From Mycobacterium rhizamassiliense (GTDB lineage Bacteria; Actinomycetota; Actinomycetes; Mycobacteriales; Mycobacteriaceae): a stretch of DNA of 64,000 nt. The first letter of the stretch is position 1; every line of letters starts with the position of its first letter. The position numbers and the translations under genes are program-made. Below are positions 46,642 to 55,072 of the stretch, in pieces. The stretch spans positions 490,365-554,364 of the forward strand of contig NZ_LT721901.1 in NCBI RefSeq assembly GCF_900157375.1, in the 5' to 3' direction. The notes beneath the pieces were generated by a model that had not been told where the DNA came from, did not search any database, and saw only the letters and a program-made list of their open reading frames with translations.

Positions 46642-47799
46642 GTGACGGTGGACGATCTGGTCGCCCGCGCCTGCGAACGGGCAGGCCATGACGATTTCGG
46701 CGGCGGCTCCTGGCGCGAAGGTCTGCAGCTTTTGGTCGACTCCTGTGAGTCCGCGCCGGGCATCAATTCCGGGGGACGCGAGTTCGTCTACGGCCAATTC
46801 GTCGACGCGCTGTGGAACCGGCTGCGCGTCGTCGACTACGTCAAGGGCCACCCCAGCGTTCTCGACACGCCGGTCGAGCGTCCCCTGGTCGTGCTGGGAC
46901 TGCCGCGTACCGGGACCTCGCTGGCTAGCTATCTGCTGGACCAAGACCCGCTGCGGCGCTCGCTGCTGACCTGGGAGGCGCAGGACTCGATACCCCCGTC
47001 CACCCCGGACACGCTGCGCACCGATGCGCGCTGCCTGAAGAAGAAGGCTGAACTCGACGCGCTGGCGGAGGGGTTGAAGGCGGCCAACATTCCGCTGGTG
47101 CACTGGGACGAGGCCGACGGCCCCACCGAATGCCTCTTCGTGCAGAACCAGGACTTCAAGGCTTACCTGTGGGAAGCCTTCATGCCGACCCCCGCGTACG
47201 CCGAATGGTTGCTGCACACCGACATGTCGAGCGCTTACGCCTACGAGCGAATGGTGTTGCAGGTCTTGCAGTCTCGCACCCCGGGCACCTGGTCGCTGAA
47301 GATGCCCTCGCACGCGGTGCACATCGAGACGCTGCTGGCGACCTACCCCGACGTGCGGATCGTGTGGGCACACCGCGACCCCTTCAAGTCGGCCGCGTCC
47401 TTCCTGCGGCTGAATTATCTGTCCCGCGCGGCCACGGGCGCCGACATCGACGTCGCCATGACCGTGGGAAATGTGTTGTGCCAGTTGCGAGCACACGTCG
47501 ATCGCCCACTGGCCGCCAGGCGCCGCATCGGCGACGACCGATTCTTCGACCTGCACTACGCCGAGTTGATGCGCGATCCGATCGCGGTCATGCGGTCGCT
47601 GTACGAGTGGGCCGGCGACGACCTGACCCCGTCGACCGAGCGGGCGATGCTCGGCTGGCTCGATGCCCATCCGCAGGACCTGCACGGAGTCGCGCCGTAC
47701 TCGCTGGACGGTTCCGGCGTCACACGCGGCGACCTGGAGCCGATTTTCGACGAATACCTTTCGGTGTTCGACATCGAGCTGGAGGAAGACAAGCCATGA
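46642..47799 (+). CDS. Sulfotransferase family protein (Stf-type)
   Basis: A 385-residue cytoplasmic sulfotransferase. The PAPS 5'-phosphosulfate loop is LGLPRTGTSLASYLLDQDP (about 82-100), and the 3'-phosphate region includes WAHRDPFKSAASFLRL (about 246-261). It would transfer sulfate from PAPS to a lipid or sterol hydroxyl. I chose GTG 46642 (MTVDDLVARACERAG) because the longer frame overlaps the divergent promoter and gene. It is coupled to the alcohol dehydrogenase by ATGA. The substrate is unknown. Confidence 0.78.
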   Translation: MTVDDLVARACERAGHDDFGGGSWREGLQLLVDSCESAPGINSGGREFVYGQFVDALWNRLRVVDYVKGHPSVLDTPVERPLVVLGLPRTGTSLASYLLDQDPLRRSLLTWEAQDSIPPSTPDTLRTDARCLKKKAELDALAEGLKAANIPLVHWDEADGPTECLFVQNQDFKAYLWEAFMPTPAYAEWLLHTDMSSAYAYERMVLQVLQSRTPGTWSLKMPSHAVHIETLLATYPDVRIVWAHRDPFKSAASFLRLNYLSRAATGADIDVAMTVGNVLCQLRAHVDRPLAARRRIGDDRFFDLHYAELMRDPIAVMRSLYEWAGDDLTPSTERAMLGWLDAHPQDLHGVAPYSLDGSGVTRGDLEPIFDEYLSVFDIELEEDKP

Positions 47800-48773
47800 A
47801 GTCGGCCGTGACAACCGAGGATCACAGCTTCGAGGTCGTCGACCTACCCGATCCCACCCCGCAAGCCGGTCAGCTGGTGATCCGCGTCGCGGCCTGCGGC
47901 GTGTGCGGGTCCGATATCAAGGCACAGCCCTACGCGCCGGCCGGGATGGTGATGGGCCACGAACTCGGCGGCGAGGTCGTCGCGGTCGGGGCGCAGGTGG
48001 AAGGCTGGCGCACCGGAGTCAATGTCGCAGTGCTGCCGGTGATTTCGTGTGGCTCATGCCGCTACTGCAGCGCGGGCCTGGTGTCGCATTGCGCGACGGC
48101 GGGCTACCTCGGGATGGGGCCGCCGGGCGGATTCGCCGAGTACGCCGCCGTTCCCGCGAACGTGAGCTTCCCGGTCCCCGCCGGCGTGCCGGCGGCGCAC
48201 GCGGCGCTGGTGGAGCCTTTCGCCGTCGGCCTGCACGGCGTGCACAGCGCCGAGATCGGTTCGGGCGACGACGTACTGATCGTCGGCGCGGGCGGCGTCG
48301 GCCTGACCACCCTGATCTGGGCGCGGCACAAGGGTGCCGCTCGCGTCACGGTGGTGGATCCCGATGCGCGGCGGCGTGATTCGGCGACCGCGACCGGGGC
48401 CACCGACGTGCTGACCTCGGCGGTCGAAGCCGAGGAACGGGCCTACGACGCCGTCGTCGAATGCGTGGGGCGGCCCGAGCTGGTGCAGGCCTGTCAGCCG
48501 GCGCTACGCCCGCGGGGCCGCCTCGTCGTGTCGGGCGCCTGCGCCGAGCCGACCACGATCGAGCCCATCACCGCGCTGCTCAAGGAGATCACCGTGCGGT
48601 ACTCCGTCGCCTACTCGACCGACGAATTCCACGAGGTGATCACGGCTTTGGGCAACGGTCACATCGATGCGGCCGCCACCAGCGGGCCGACATTCGGACT
48701 GGACCACGTCGCCGACGCCTTCGATGCTGTTCGCACAGCACAGGTCCCAGGCCGGGTTTCGGTGACGCCATGA
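47796..48773 (+). CDS. Zinc-dependent alcohol dehydrogenase, MDR family
   Basis: A 325-residue medium-chain dehydrogenase. The catalytic zinc region CGVCGSDIKAQPYAPAGMVMGHELGGEVV (Cys34, His57-Glu58 region), one structural zinc group reduced to CGSCRYCSAGLVSHC, and the nucleotide motif VLIVGAGGVGLTTLIWA are visible. It oxidises an alcohol or polyol with NAD(P). It is coupled to the sulfotransferase upstream and the P450 downstream by 4-base overlaps, which makes a three-gene operon. Confidence 0.85.
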   Translation: MKSAVTTEDHSFEVVDLPDPTPQAGQLVIRVAACGVCGSDIKAQPYAPAGMVMGHELGGEVVAVGAQVEGWRTGVNVAVLPVISCGSCRYCSAGLVSHCATAGYLGMGPPGGFAEYAAVPANVSFPVPAGVPAAHAALVEPFAVGLHGVHSAEIGSGDDVLIVGAGGVGLTTLIWARHKGAARVTVVDPDARRRDSATATGATDVLTSAVEAEERAYDAVVECVGRPELVQACQPALRPRGRLVVSGACAEPTTIEPITALLKEITVRYSVAYSTDEFHEVITALGNGHIDAAATSGPTFGLDHVADAFDAVRTAQVPGRVSVTP

Positions 48774-49975
48774 CCGCCGGAGACGAGTCCGACCTCCCCG
48801 TCATCCCCCGGCCGCGCGCCGCGGGCTGCCCGCTGGCGCCTCCACCGGAGTTCACCGACTGGCGGACGACGGACGGCCTGCGACGAGTGCTGTGGCAGGG
48901 CAGGCCGACCTGGGTGGTCAGCCGCTATGAGGACATTCGGGCGTCGCTGGTCGACCCGCGCCTCAGCGCGGAAACGATCAAGTCGCGGCTGCGCGCGGCG
49001 GGCGTGACCGGCGAGATGCCGGTGATCTTCGCGCGCATCGACGACCCCGAACATAATCGGCTGCGCCGCATGATGACTCGCGACTTCACCTGGCGGCGGG
49101 CCGAGGCGATGCGGCCGCAGGTCCAGGAACTCGTCGACCGATTCCTGGACACGATGATCGAGGGCGGTCCCCCGGCGGACCTGGTGCGGGACTTCGCGCT
49201 GCCCGTGCCGTCGCTGGTCGTCTCGCAGCTGCTGGGCGTGCCCTACGACGATCATGAGTTCTTCCAGCACCACAGCACGATCGGGCTCGATTCCCGGTCG
49301 ACCGAGGACGAAAAGGCCGCGGCCATCGGGGCGGTCTTCGGCTACATATTCGAGCTCGTCGAACGCAAAGAGCGGGAACCGGGCGACGACCTGATCAGCC
49401 GGCTGCTCACCGACTACGTCGCCACCGGCGAGCTGAGCCGCGAGACGGCGACGATGAACGCCATGATCCTGCTGCAGGCCGGGCACGAGACCACCGCGAG
49501 CATGATCGCGCTGGGGACCATTGCGCTGCTGGAACGTCCGGACGTGTTCGAGTTGCTGGGCCGCGCCGACGACCCGGTCGTCACCGTCAACGTCATCGAA
49601 GAGCTGATGCGCTACCTCACGATCGTGCACAGCCAGGTGGATCGGGTGGCGACCGAGGATCTCGAACTCGGGGGCGAGTCGATTCGCGCCGGCGACTTCC
49701 TGTTGATGAACCTGCCCGCCGCGAACTGGGACCCGAACTTCGTCGAAGATCCGGCGGACTTCGACGCCACGCGAAACCCCAAGGGCCATCTGGGTTTCGG
49801 ATTCGGCGTCCACCAGTGCATCGGGCAGCATCTCGCGCGCGTCGAGATGCAGATCGCGCTGTCCACGCTGGCGCGCCGGCTGCCGGGACTCGCGCTGGCG
49901 GTGCCGGCCGACGAACTGCGGTTCCAGAATCAACAGGAGATCTACGGGATCGAGGAGTTGCCCGTCACCTGGTGA
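48770..49975 (+). CDS. Cytochrome P450 (first of two in the cluster)
   Basis: A 401-residue class I bacterial P450. The I-helix has AGHETTAS, the K-helix is EELMRYL, and the heme loop FGFGVHQCIGQHLAR places the thiolate ligand at Cys350. It has no membrane anchor, and no ferredoxin or reductase gene is nearby, so it must use redox partners encoded elsewhere. It is last in the sulfotransferase-dehydrogenase-P450 operon. The 3' end overlaps the convergent TetR gene by 34 bases. Confidence 0.88.
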   Translation: MTAGDESDLPVIPRPRAAGCPLAPPPEFTDWRTTDGLRRVLWQGRPTWVVSRYEDIRASLVDPRLSAETIKSRLRAAGVTGEMPVIFARIDDPEHNRLRRMMTRDFTWRRAEAMRPQVQELVDRFLDTMIEGGPPADLVRDFALPVPSLVVSQLLGVPYDDHEFFQHHSTIGLDSRSTEDEKAAAIGAVFGYIFELVERKEREPGDDLISRLLTDYVATGELSRETATMNAMILLQAGHETTASMIALGTIALLERPDVFELLGRADDPVVTVNVIEELMRYLTIVHSQVDRVATEDLELGGESIRAGDFLLMNLPAANWDPNFVEDPADFDATRNPKGHLGFGFGVHQCIGQHLARVEMQIALSTLARRLPGLALAVPADELRFQNQQEIYGIEELPVTW

Positions 49976-50571
49976 TCCGCGGCCACCCCCGCGATCACCG
50001 AATGCAGATACTTTTCCAGGCTTTTCGCGCTGTCCAGGTCGGTCAGGCCGTAGGCCAGCCGGAAAAGGAACCCACCGAGAAACGTCACCACGGCGAAGGC
50101 CTGCTCCTTGATCAGTTCCGGGTCCGACGTCCCGGCCGGTTGGACCTGTGCGACGGCCGCCTCCCCCAGGGCCACGAATCGATCCATCAGGCCGTCGAAT
50201 CCCTTGCCCAGCTGCCGATCACGCGAGGCGATCATCATGAGCTCGAACCGGGCCTGCGCCCGCGATCGCTCGGGTTCGACGGCGGTGCGCATGGCTTGGG
50301 TGGCCAGGGTCGACAACAAGGAGTCGACCTCACCGTTGCCGGTCGCGTCCAGCGCCGCGGTGAAGTCCGCGACGTCGAGCTCGATGACGCGGTCCATCGC
50401 GCCGCGCAGCAGGGCCGCCCTGGTCTGGTAATAGAACGACGTAGTTCCGTCCGCGAAGCCCGCACGCCGGTCGACGCGTAGGTGGGTCAGGCCACGCGCG
50501 CCGTCGGCCGCCAGCAATTCGATTGCCGCGTCGCACAGTTCACGACGCCGCTGCTCGGATTTAGGGGTCAT
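49942..50571 (-). CDS. TetR-family regulator (downstream of a tandem pair)
   Basis: A 209-residue TetR protein: MTPKSEQRRRELCDAAIELLAADGARGLTHLRVDRRAGFADGTTSFYYQTRAALLRGAM is the DNA-binding domain. It differs strongly from the adjacent TetR in both halves, so the pair is not a recent duplication. The ATG overlaps the stop of the upstream TetR gene (ATGA), so both come from one transcript. It could be the repressor that reads the four shared operator-like sites of the cluster; that is inference. Confidence 0.8.
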   Translation of the reverse strand: MTPKSEQRRRELCDAAIELLAADGARGLTHLRVDRRAGFADGTTSFYYQTRAALLRGAMDRVIELDVADFTAALDATGNGEVDSLLSTLATQAMRTAVEPERSRAQARFELMMIASRDRQLGKGFDGLMDRFVALGEAAVAQVQPAGTSDPELIKEQAFAVVTFLGGFLFRLAYGLTDLDSAKSLEKYLHSVIAGVAADHQVTGNSSIP

Positions 50572-51194
50572 TTCTTTTGCAGGCCATCGAGTAGGGCGTT
50601 CAGCGCCTGCACCCCTTGGTCGCGGGCCGCACGCTGTTCGGGTGCATTGGCGATGAACAGCGCCGCCTCGTCGGCGGCGGCAAGCAGCAGGTGCGCGAGG
50701 GCATCGACGGGCTGACCGGAGGCGATATCTCCTTCTTCGACAGCTCGCTCGAGCATGGCGCGAATGGCCCCCAGCCCGTACACACCTTCCAGTTCGCGCC
50801 ATCTGACCCAGCCGAGCACGGCCGGGCCGTCGATAAGGAGTATGCGCTGCACGTGCGGCGTCAGCGAGGCGTCGAGGAACCCAATTAACCCCTGCCGCAA
50901 CTGGTTCAACGCCCCACTCGCCGGGTCGGCGAGATTCTTGGCGGCCTCGAGTACCAGGTCTTCCTCGACGCAGAGGAACACCGCCTCGAAAAGCGCTTGC
51001 TTGTCGGCGAAGTGATGGTAGAGCGCGCCGCGGGTGCCAACACCGGCCGCGGCGACGAGTTCCTCGGTGCCGGTGCGGTAATAGCCCTTCTCGACGAACA
51101 AACGTCGCGCCGCGTCCACCAGAGCGGCGCGGGTGGCCTCGGCCTGTGCGGCACGCCTGGCCTTCGCGTCGGGCCGGCCCCGATCACCTGACAT
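50568..51194 (-). CDS. TetR-family regulator (autoregulated, upstream of a tandem pair)
   Basis: A 208-residue TetR protein with helix-turn-helix TGTEELVAAAGVGTRGALYHHFADKQALFEAVF (about 41-73) and a C-terminal domain of the TetR_C type (LIDGPAVLGWVRWRELEGVYGLGAIRAML). Two strong palindromes with the same half-site (CATACA/TGTATG) lie directly upstream, between this gene and the divergent epoxide hydrolase-like gene, and are its likely operators. Confidence 0.82.
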   Translation of the reverse strand: MSGDRGRPDAKARRAAQAEATRAALVDAARRLFVEKGYYRTGTEELVAAAGVGTRGALYHHFADKQALFEAVFLCVEEDLVLEAAKNLADPASGALNQLRQGLIGFLDASLTPHVQRILLIDGPAVLGWVRWRELEGVYGLGAIRAMLERAVEEGDIASGQPVDALAHLLLAAADEAALFIANAPEQRAARDQGVQALNALLDGLQKK

Positions 51195-51209
51195 CGCCCC
51201 AGCCTATTG

Positions 51210-51224
51210 CATACAGGTTGTATG
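51210..51224. promoter_or_regulatory. TetR operator candidate 1 (CATACA-N3-TGTATG)
   Basis: A perfect 6-3-6 inverted repeat that starts 16 bases upstream of the TetR ATG at 51194. It shares its half-site with the longer palindrome 32 bases away. Confidence 0.7.
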
Positions 51225-51241
51225 TCGCATACAGTCGGGCT

Positions 51242-51264
51242 GTCACATACAGGATGTATGTGAC
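51242..51264. promoter_or_regulatory. TetR operator candidate 2 (10-base arms around 3 bases)
   Basis: Arms GTCACATACA and TGTATGTGAC are perfect reverse complements around GGA. The site lies 29 bases before the ATG of the divergent gene at 51294. With candidate 1 it gives two operators in one 99-base divergent promoter. Confidence 0.8.
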
Positions 51265-51293
51265 ACGAAAGCCCCCCGGCGGAAGGTTTGGCT

Positions 51294-51704
51294 ATGTCAG
51301 CACCCATCGACGTCGTCCGCGAGTTCTGTGCGCTGATGGAGCGGCGGGATCCACAAGCGCTGCGCCCCTTCCTCGCTCAAGACGCGGTCTACCAAAATGT
51401 CGGCATGCCAGCGTCGGTCGGGCCGGACGCCATCGTGGAGAACATGGGCGCCCAGTTCGCCATGTTCCCCGACGCATACGCGTTCGAGATCGTCAACATC
51501 GCCGCCGACGGCGCGGTGGTCCTGACCGAACGCCTCGACTACATCCAGGCAACCGACGGATCCCAGCCGGCGGTCCCGGTGATGGGCACCTTCGTCGTCG
51601 GCAACGACGGCAAGATCACCCGGTGGACGGACTACTTCGACGTCAACCTGACCATGAAACTGCTTCAGGGTGAGGATATTTCGAGCCTGGTGCCGACCAC
51701 CTAG
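51294..51704 (+). CDS. Limonene-epoxide hydrolase/SnoaL-like protein
   Basis: A 136-residue NTF2-fold protein: MSAPIDVVREFCALMERRDPQALRPFLAQDAVYQNVGMP at the start, then VLTERLDYI and a C-terminal WTDYFDVNLTMKLL. The sequence and length (NVGMP, RLDYI, RWTDYFD) fit the limonene-1,2-epoxide hydrolase subgroup, whose Asp-Arg-Asp triad can be read in ERLDY and WTDYFD. A GGAAGG site precedes the ATG. It is divergent from the TetR pair and convergent with the second P450, suggesting that epoxide opening is part of the pathway. Confidence 0.75.
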   Translation: MSAPIDVVREFCALMERRDPQALRPFLAQDAVYQNVGMPASVGPDAIVENMGAQFAMFPDAYAFEIVNIAADGAVVLTERLDYIQATDGSQPAVPVMGTFVVGNDGKITRWTDYFDVNLTMKLLQGEDISSLVPTT

Positions 51705-51710
51705 CATCCC

Positions 51711-52928
51711 CTACTGCGGGTCGAACAGCACCGGAACCGAGGTCGGCGAACGGAACACCTGCCCGCGAACGTGCGGGTCGTTCCCGTCCGGGTCCAGCCG
51801 CAGGTTGGGCAGCCGGTCCAGCAAAAGGTTGATAGCCGTGCGCATTTCGAGCCGCGCCAGGTGCATGCCGAGGCACACGTGCACGCCGTGCCCCCAGGCC
51901 AGGTTCGCCCGGGCCTCGCGGTGGATGTTGAACGTGTTCGGATCGGGGTAGCGATCGTCCTGCCGGTTCGCCGAACCCAACATGGGCATCACCGTCGCGC
52001 CGGCCGGGATCGACACCCCGCCGAGCTCGGTGTCGCGAGTGGCCACCCGGGTGATCGTCAACAGCGGTGCCTCCCACCGCACGCCCTCCTCGATGGCCTG
52101 TGGCAGCAGCGACCGATCCGCACGAATCGCTTCCAGCTGCGCGGGATCCGACAGCAGCGCCAACAGCAGGCTGCCCAGCGACCGGTACGTCGTCTCCACG
52201 CCGGCGGGCAGCAGCAGCCGCAGGAACGAGAAGATCTCCTCGTCCGCGAGCTTCTCGCCGTCGATCTCGGCCGCGCCGAGCGCGCTGATCAGATCGTCCT
52301 TGGGCTCGGCGCGCCGGGCCTCCAGGATCGGGGCGAAGTACTCGCACAGCGCGGCCGAGGCCGCCAGCCCGCGCTCCGGGTTCATCAGCCAACTCAACAG
52401 CGAGATCGACCACCGCTGGAACTGCGGGTAATCCGCTTCCGGCAGGCCCAGCAGGCCCGCGATGATCTGGCTCGGGTAGTCGAAGGTGAACTCCTTGACC
52501 AGATCCGCCTTGCCGTTGGGCGCGAACTTGTCGATCAGGCCGTTCGCCACCCGGCCGACCAACTCGTCCTGCCAGCGCGCCAACGACTTCTGCGAGAACG
52601 CCTTCGAGACCAGGGAGCGCAGCCGCCCGTGGACAGGCTCGTCCATGCCGAGCATCACGCCCTCGCCCAGCACGGGGCCGAACGCCGCGATCACCGCCGA
52701 CGACGAGTACGTCTCGTTGTCGCGCAGCATCTGCTGGATGTCCTCGTGCCGATACACGATGAACATCGGCAGACCTTCCTCGTGCGGCAGCGCCCCCGAT
52801 GTCTCCAGTCGCTGCACCGGCTCTTCGTTGCGTATCCGCGCCAATTCCGTGTACGGGTCACGCACGTCACCGGAGATGGCGTCGTCGAAAGAACCGAAAT
52901 CCTCTAGGTCGTCAAAAAGCTGTTCCAT
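51711..52928 (-). CDS. Cytochrome P450 (second of two in the cluster)
   Basis: A 405-residue soluble P450 whose I-helix is PAGVETTYRSL and whose heme loop is WGHGVHVCLGMHLAR (Cys352). The aromatic before the loop is Trp rather than the usual Phe. It is not a close paralogue of the other P450 in the cluster. It is last in the four-gene minus-strand operon binding protein-AveC-SDR-P450, 9 bases after the SDR stop. Its substrate is unknown. Confidence 0.87.
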   Translation of the reverse strand: MEQLFDDLEDFGSFDDAISGDVRDPYTELARIRNEEPVQRLETSGALPHEEGLPMFIVYRHEDIQQMLRDNETYSSSAVIAAFGPVLGEGVMLGMDEPVHGRLRSLVSKAFSQKSLARWQDELVGRVANGLIDKFAPNGKADLVKEFTFDYPSQIIAGLLGLPEADYPQFQRWSISLLSWLMNPERGLAASAALCEYFAPILEARRAEPKDDLISALGAAEIDGEKLADEEIFSFLRLLLPAGVETTYRSLGSLLLALLSDPAQLEAIRADRSLLPQAIEEGVRWEAPLLTITRVATRDTELGGVSIPAGATVMPMLGSANRQDDRYPDPNTFNIHREARANLAWGHGVHVCLGMHLARLEMRTAINLLLDRLPNLRLDPDGNDPHVRGQVFRSPTSVPVLFDPQ

Positions 52929-52937
52929 TTTTACCCC

Positions 52938-53933
52938 TCAGTTATCTTGCGATGCAGCATCTTTGCGCTTTGCCGCCAGTGCGGCCAACCGCTGCATCAC
53001 CGGCTGCGGCAGCACCTTGGCGACCAACACCATTGCCCGTTGCGGGAAAGTCAACGGCCATGCCCCGCCGCGCATCGACCCCTGCTTTGGAATGCCCAGC
53101 GCAATCCGGGACATGTGGTGCATGCCCGCCGCCGGGAGAATTCTGCTGAGCGCCAGCACCATTGCGGCATCAGGCCCCACACCGCGGCGGCGGAACGGCG
53201 CCTCGTCGGCCAGCGCCTTGACTATCCCGTCGGTAAACCGCTCGGGCGGACGGGCCATCTTCATCGCGAAACGCCCGCGGGAGTTCATCGTGTTGTGCAG
53301 TCGGGCATACGGACCGCCGAAGTCGCGGTCGTCGATCGTGCCCGCGTCGGTGATGATCTCGGTGTCGTAGGTGCCGGACACCAAGATGGTGACACCGAGA
53401 CCGAAGGGCGCGATCTCGCACGCCATCGACTCACCCCACCGCTCCATCGCCCCCTTGGCCGCCGAGTACGGCGCGGTGGCCGGCTGACCCCGCACCCCGG
53501 CCGTGCTGGCGACCAGCACGATGCGGCCCTCGCCCGCCGCGCGCATGGCCGGCAACAAGGCCTTCGTGAGTTCGACCGGCCCCAGCACGCTGGTGGCAAA
53601 CATGTTCTGCCACAGCGCCATATCGGCCTCCTCCACTACGCCGGCGGCGGAGATGCCCGCGTTGTGCACAATCGCGTACGGAGCGCCCACGGCTTCTTCG
53701 ATTGCCTTGGCCGCGGCTTCGACCGACGCCGGGTCGGTGAGGTCGAGCTGCACGCCGATCAGCCGGTCATCGTCGGGCGTGGCACCGGTAGCCTCGCGCA
53801 GCAGCGGCATCCCGCGATCGGGTGTGCGCATGGCCGCGACCACGCGCCAGCCTTCGCGGTACAACCGGACGGTCGACGCGAACCCCAGTCCGCGGGACGC
53901 ACCGGTGATGACGACGGTGCGCGGCTCAGCCAT
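52938..53933 (-). CDS. Short-chain dehydrogenase/reductase
   Basis: A 331-residue SDR with VITGASRGLGFASTVRLYREGW (cofactor loop), HNAGISAAG, the catalytic Ser in VLVASTAGV and YSAAKGAMERW (Tyr-Lys). The Arg after the second glycine block (AMRTPDR) suggests NADP preference. A basic helical tail (PQRAMVLVAKVLPQPVMQRLAALAAKRKD) resembles those of sterol or membrane-associated SDRs. The start ATG 53933 overlaps the end of the AveC-like gene by 8 bases. Confidence 0.85.
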   Translation of the reverse strand: MAEPRTVVITGASRGLGFASTVRLYREGWRVVAAMRTPDRGMPLLREATGATPDDDRLIGVQLDLTDPASVEAAAKAIEEAVGAPYAIVHNAGISAAGVVEEADMALWQNMFATSVLGPVELTKALLPAMRAAGEGRIVLVASTAGVRGQPATAPYSAAKGAMERWGESMACEIAPFGLGVTILVSGTYDTEIITDAGTIDDRDFGGPYARLHNTMNSRGRFAMKMARPPERFTDGIVKALADEAPFRRRGVGPDAAMVLALSRILPAAGMHHMSRIALGIPKQGSMRGGAWPLTFPQRAMVLVAKVLPQPVMQRLAALAAKRKDAASQDN

Positions 53934-55062
53934 TCTTGCCCTGGGTCGCGCAGGCGCCCTGCCCCGGCGGCGGAGGATCGACATGGGGTCGTCCGTTGGG
54001 CTCACCGCTCGCCCAGGTCGACCAGATGCCAACCGAGAACGGGCCCTGCGCGCCGGCCTTCTCGTAATAGCCTTGCGGGTCATACACTTTCGCCTCGGGA
54101 TACGGCCACGGGCAGGCGACGGAGGTCGCCGCATGGCTGACCTTGATGACCCAGAACCAGCCGCCGTAGGCGAAGTACGACACGTTCATGATCGCGAACA
54201 TCACCAGGAAGGTGCCCAGCACCGGACGGCTCGGGAAGATCTTGGCTTTCGCGGTCAGCTTCTCGGCCACCGACTTTCCGGTGTCGTCGCGATAGCACAG
54301 GATTGCGGCGGGCACCATCACGAAGGTGACCGAGAACGACTCCCAGATCAGCGGGAACTGGAACGTGGTGCCGGTGAATACCGAACCCCACGGAATCACC
54401 TGGGAGTAGATGTACATGCCGGTGTGCACGAGCTGGATCTCCAGCCACGCGTCGAAGACGAAGCCGATCACACACGTCAATAGGCCCAGGCTCCACAACG
54501 GGTGTCGCGACACGAACGACTGCGGCCCGTATTTGGCCTGCAATTTGCGCAGAACCCAGACCGCCGGGAAGTACGGCCCGAAATAGAACATGACATAACC
54601 GAATACGACGAACGGCTCCACGGACGGCGACAGTGATACCAGCGGCCACGACTCCGGCCAGTGGATGAGGTCGGGGTTGTAGACCGCGAACGGCGACCAG
54701 TTCATGATCGGGTCCTGCCACACGATCAAGGTGGTGCACAGGAACATCAGCATCACCGGGCTACCCGGGTTGCGCCGCCAGCCCCTGATGAACACCACCA
54801 GCAGCACCAGCAGCATGATGCAGGTGGCGATGTGCAGGAAGGTGATGTAGTCCAGGCCGAAGATGAACTTCACCGGGCGCGGCCGGCCCTGCACGTTCGG
54901 GTTGGCCACCCGAGGGTCCAGCGCGACACGGCAGTTCGCGATGAAGAACAGCGCGAAGGCCGCCAGGGCTGCCCCGGCGATCCAGCCACCCCAGCCGCGT
55001 TTGCGTGGCGTGGATGTCGGCTTGTCGTCCTGACTTAGCGGTATGGATTGGTCGGTACTCAT
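53926..55062 (-). CDS. AveC-like (spirocyclase family) integral membrane protein
   Basis: A 378-residue membrane protein with about seven helices and conserved blocks FIFGLDYITFLHIATC, WQDPIMNWSPFAVYNPDLIHWPESWP and FVFDAWLEIQLVHTGMYIYSQVIPWGS. These resemble AveC, the Streptomyces membrane protein that dehydrates and spirocyclises the avermectin spiroketal. Actinobacteria hold many such proteins outside spiroketal pathways, so the chemistry here is open. It lies between a binding protein and an SDR in one operon. The start ATG 55062 (MSTDQSIPL) was chosen over upstream alternatives. Confidence 0.75.
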   Translation of the reverse strand: MSTDQSIPLSQDDKPTSTPRKRGWGGWIAGAALAAFALFFIANCRVALDPRVANPNVQGRPRPVKFIFGLDYITFLHIATCIMLLVLLVVFIRGWRRNPGSPVMLMFLCTTLIVWQDPIMNWSPFAVYNPDLIHWPESWPLVSLSPSVEPFVVFGYVMFYFGPYFPAVWVLRKLQAKYGPQSFVSRHPLWSLGLLTCVIGFVFDAWLEIQLVHTGMYIYSQVIPWGSVFTGTTFQFPLIWESFSVTFVMVPAAILCYRDDTGKSVAEKLTAKAKIFPSRPVLGTFLVMFAIMNVSYFAYGGWFWVIKVSHAATSVACPWPYPEAKVYDPQGYYEKAGAQGPFSVGIWSTWASGEPNGRPHVDPPPPGQGACATQGKNG

Positions 55063-55072
55063 TGCGTGACCC

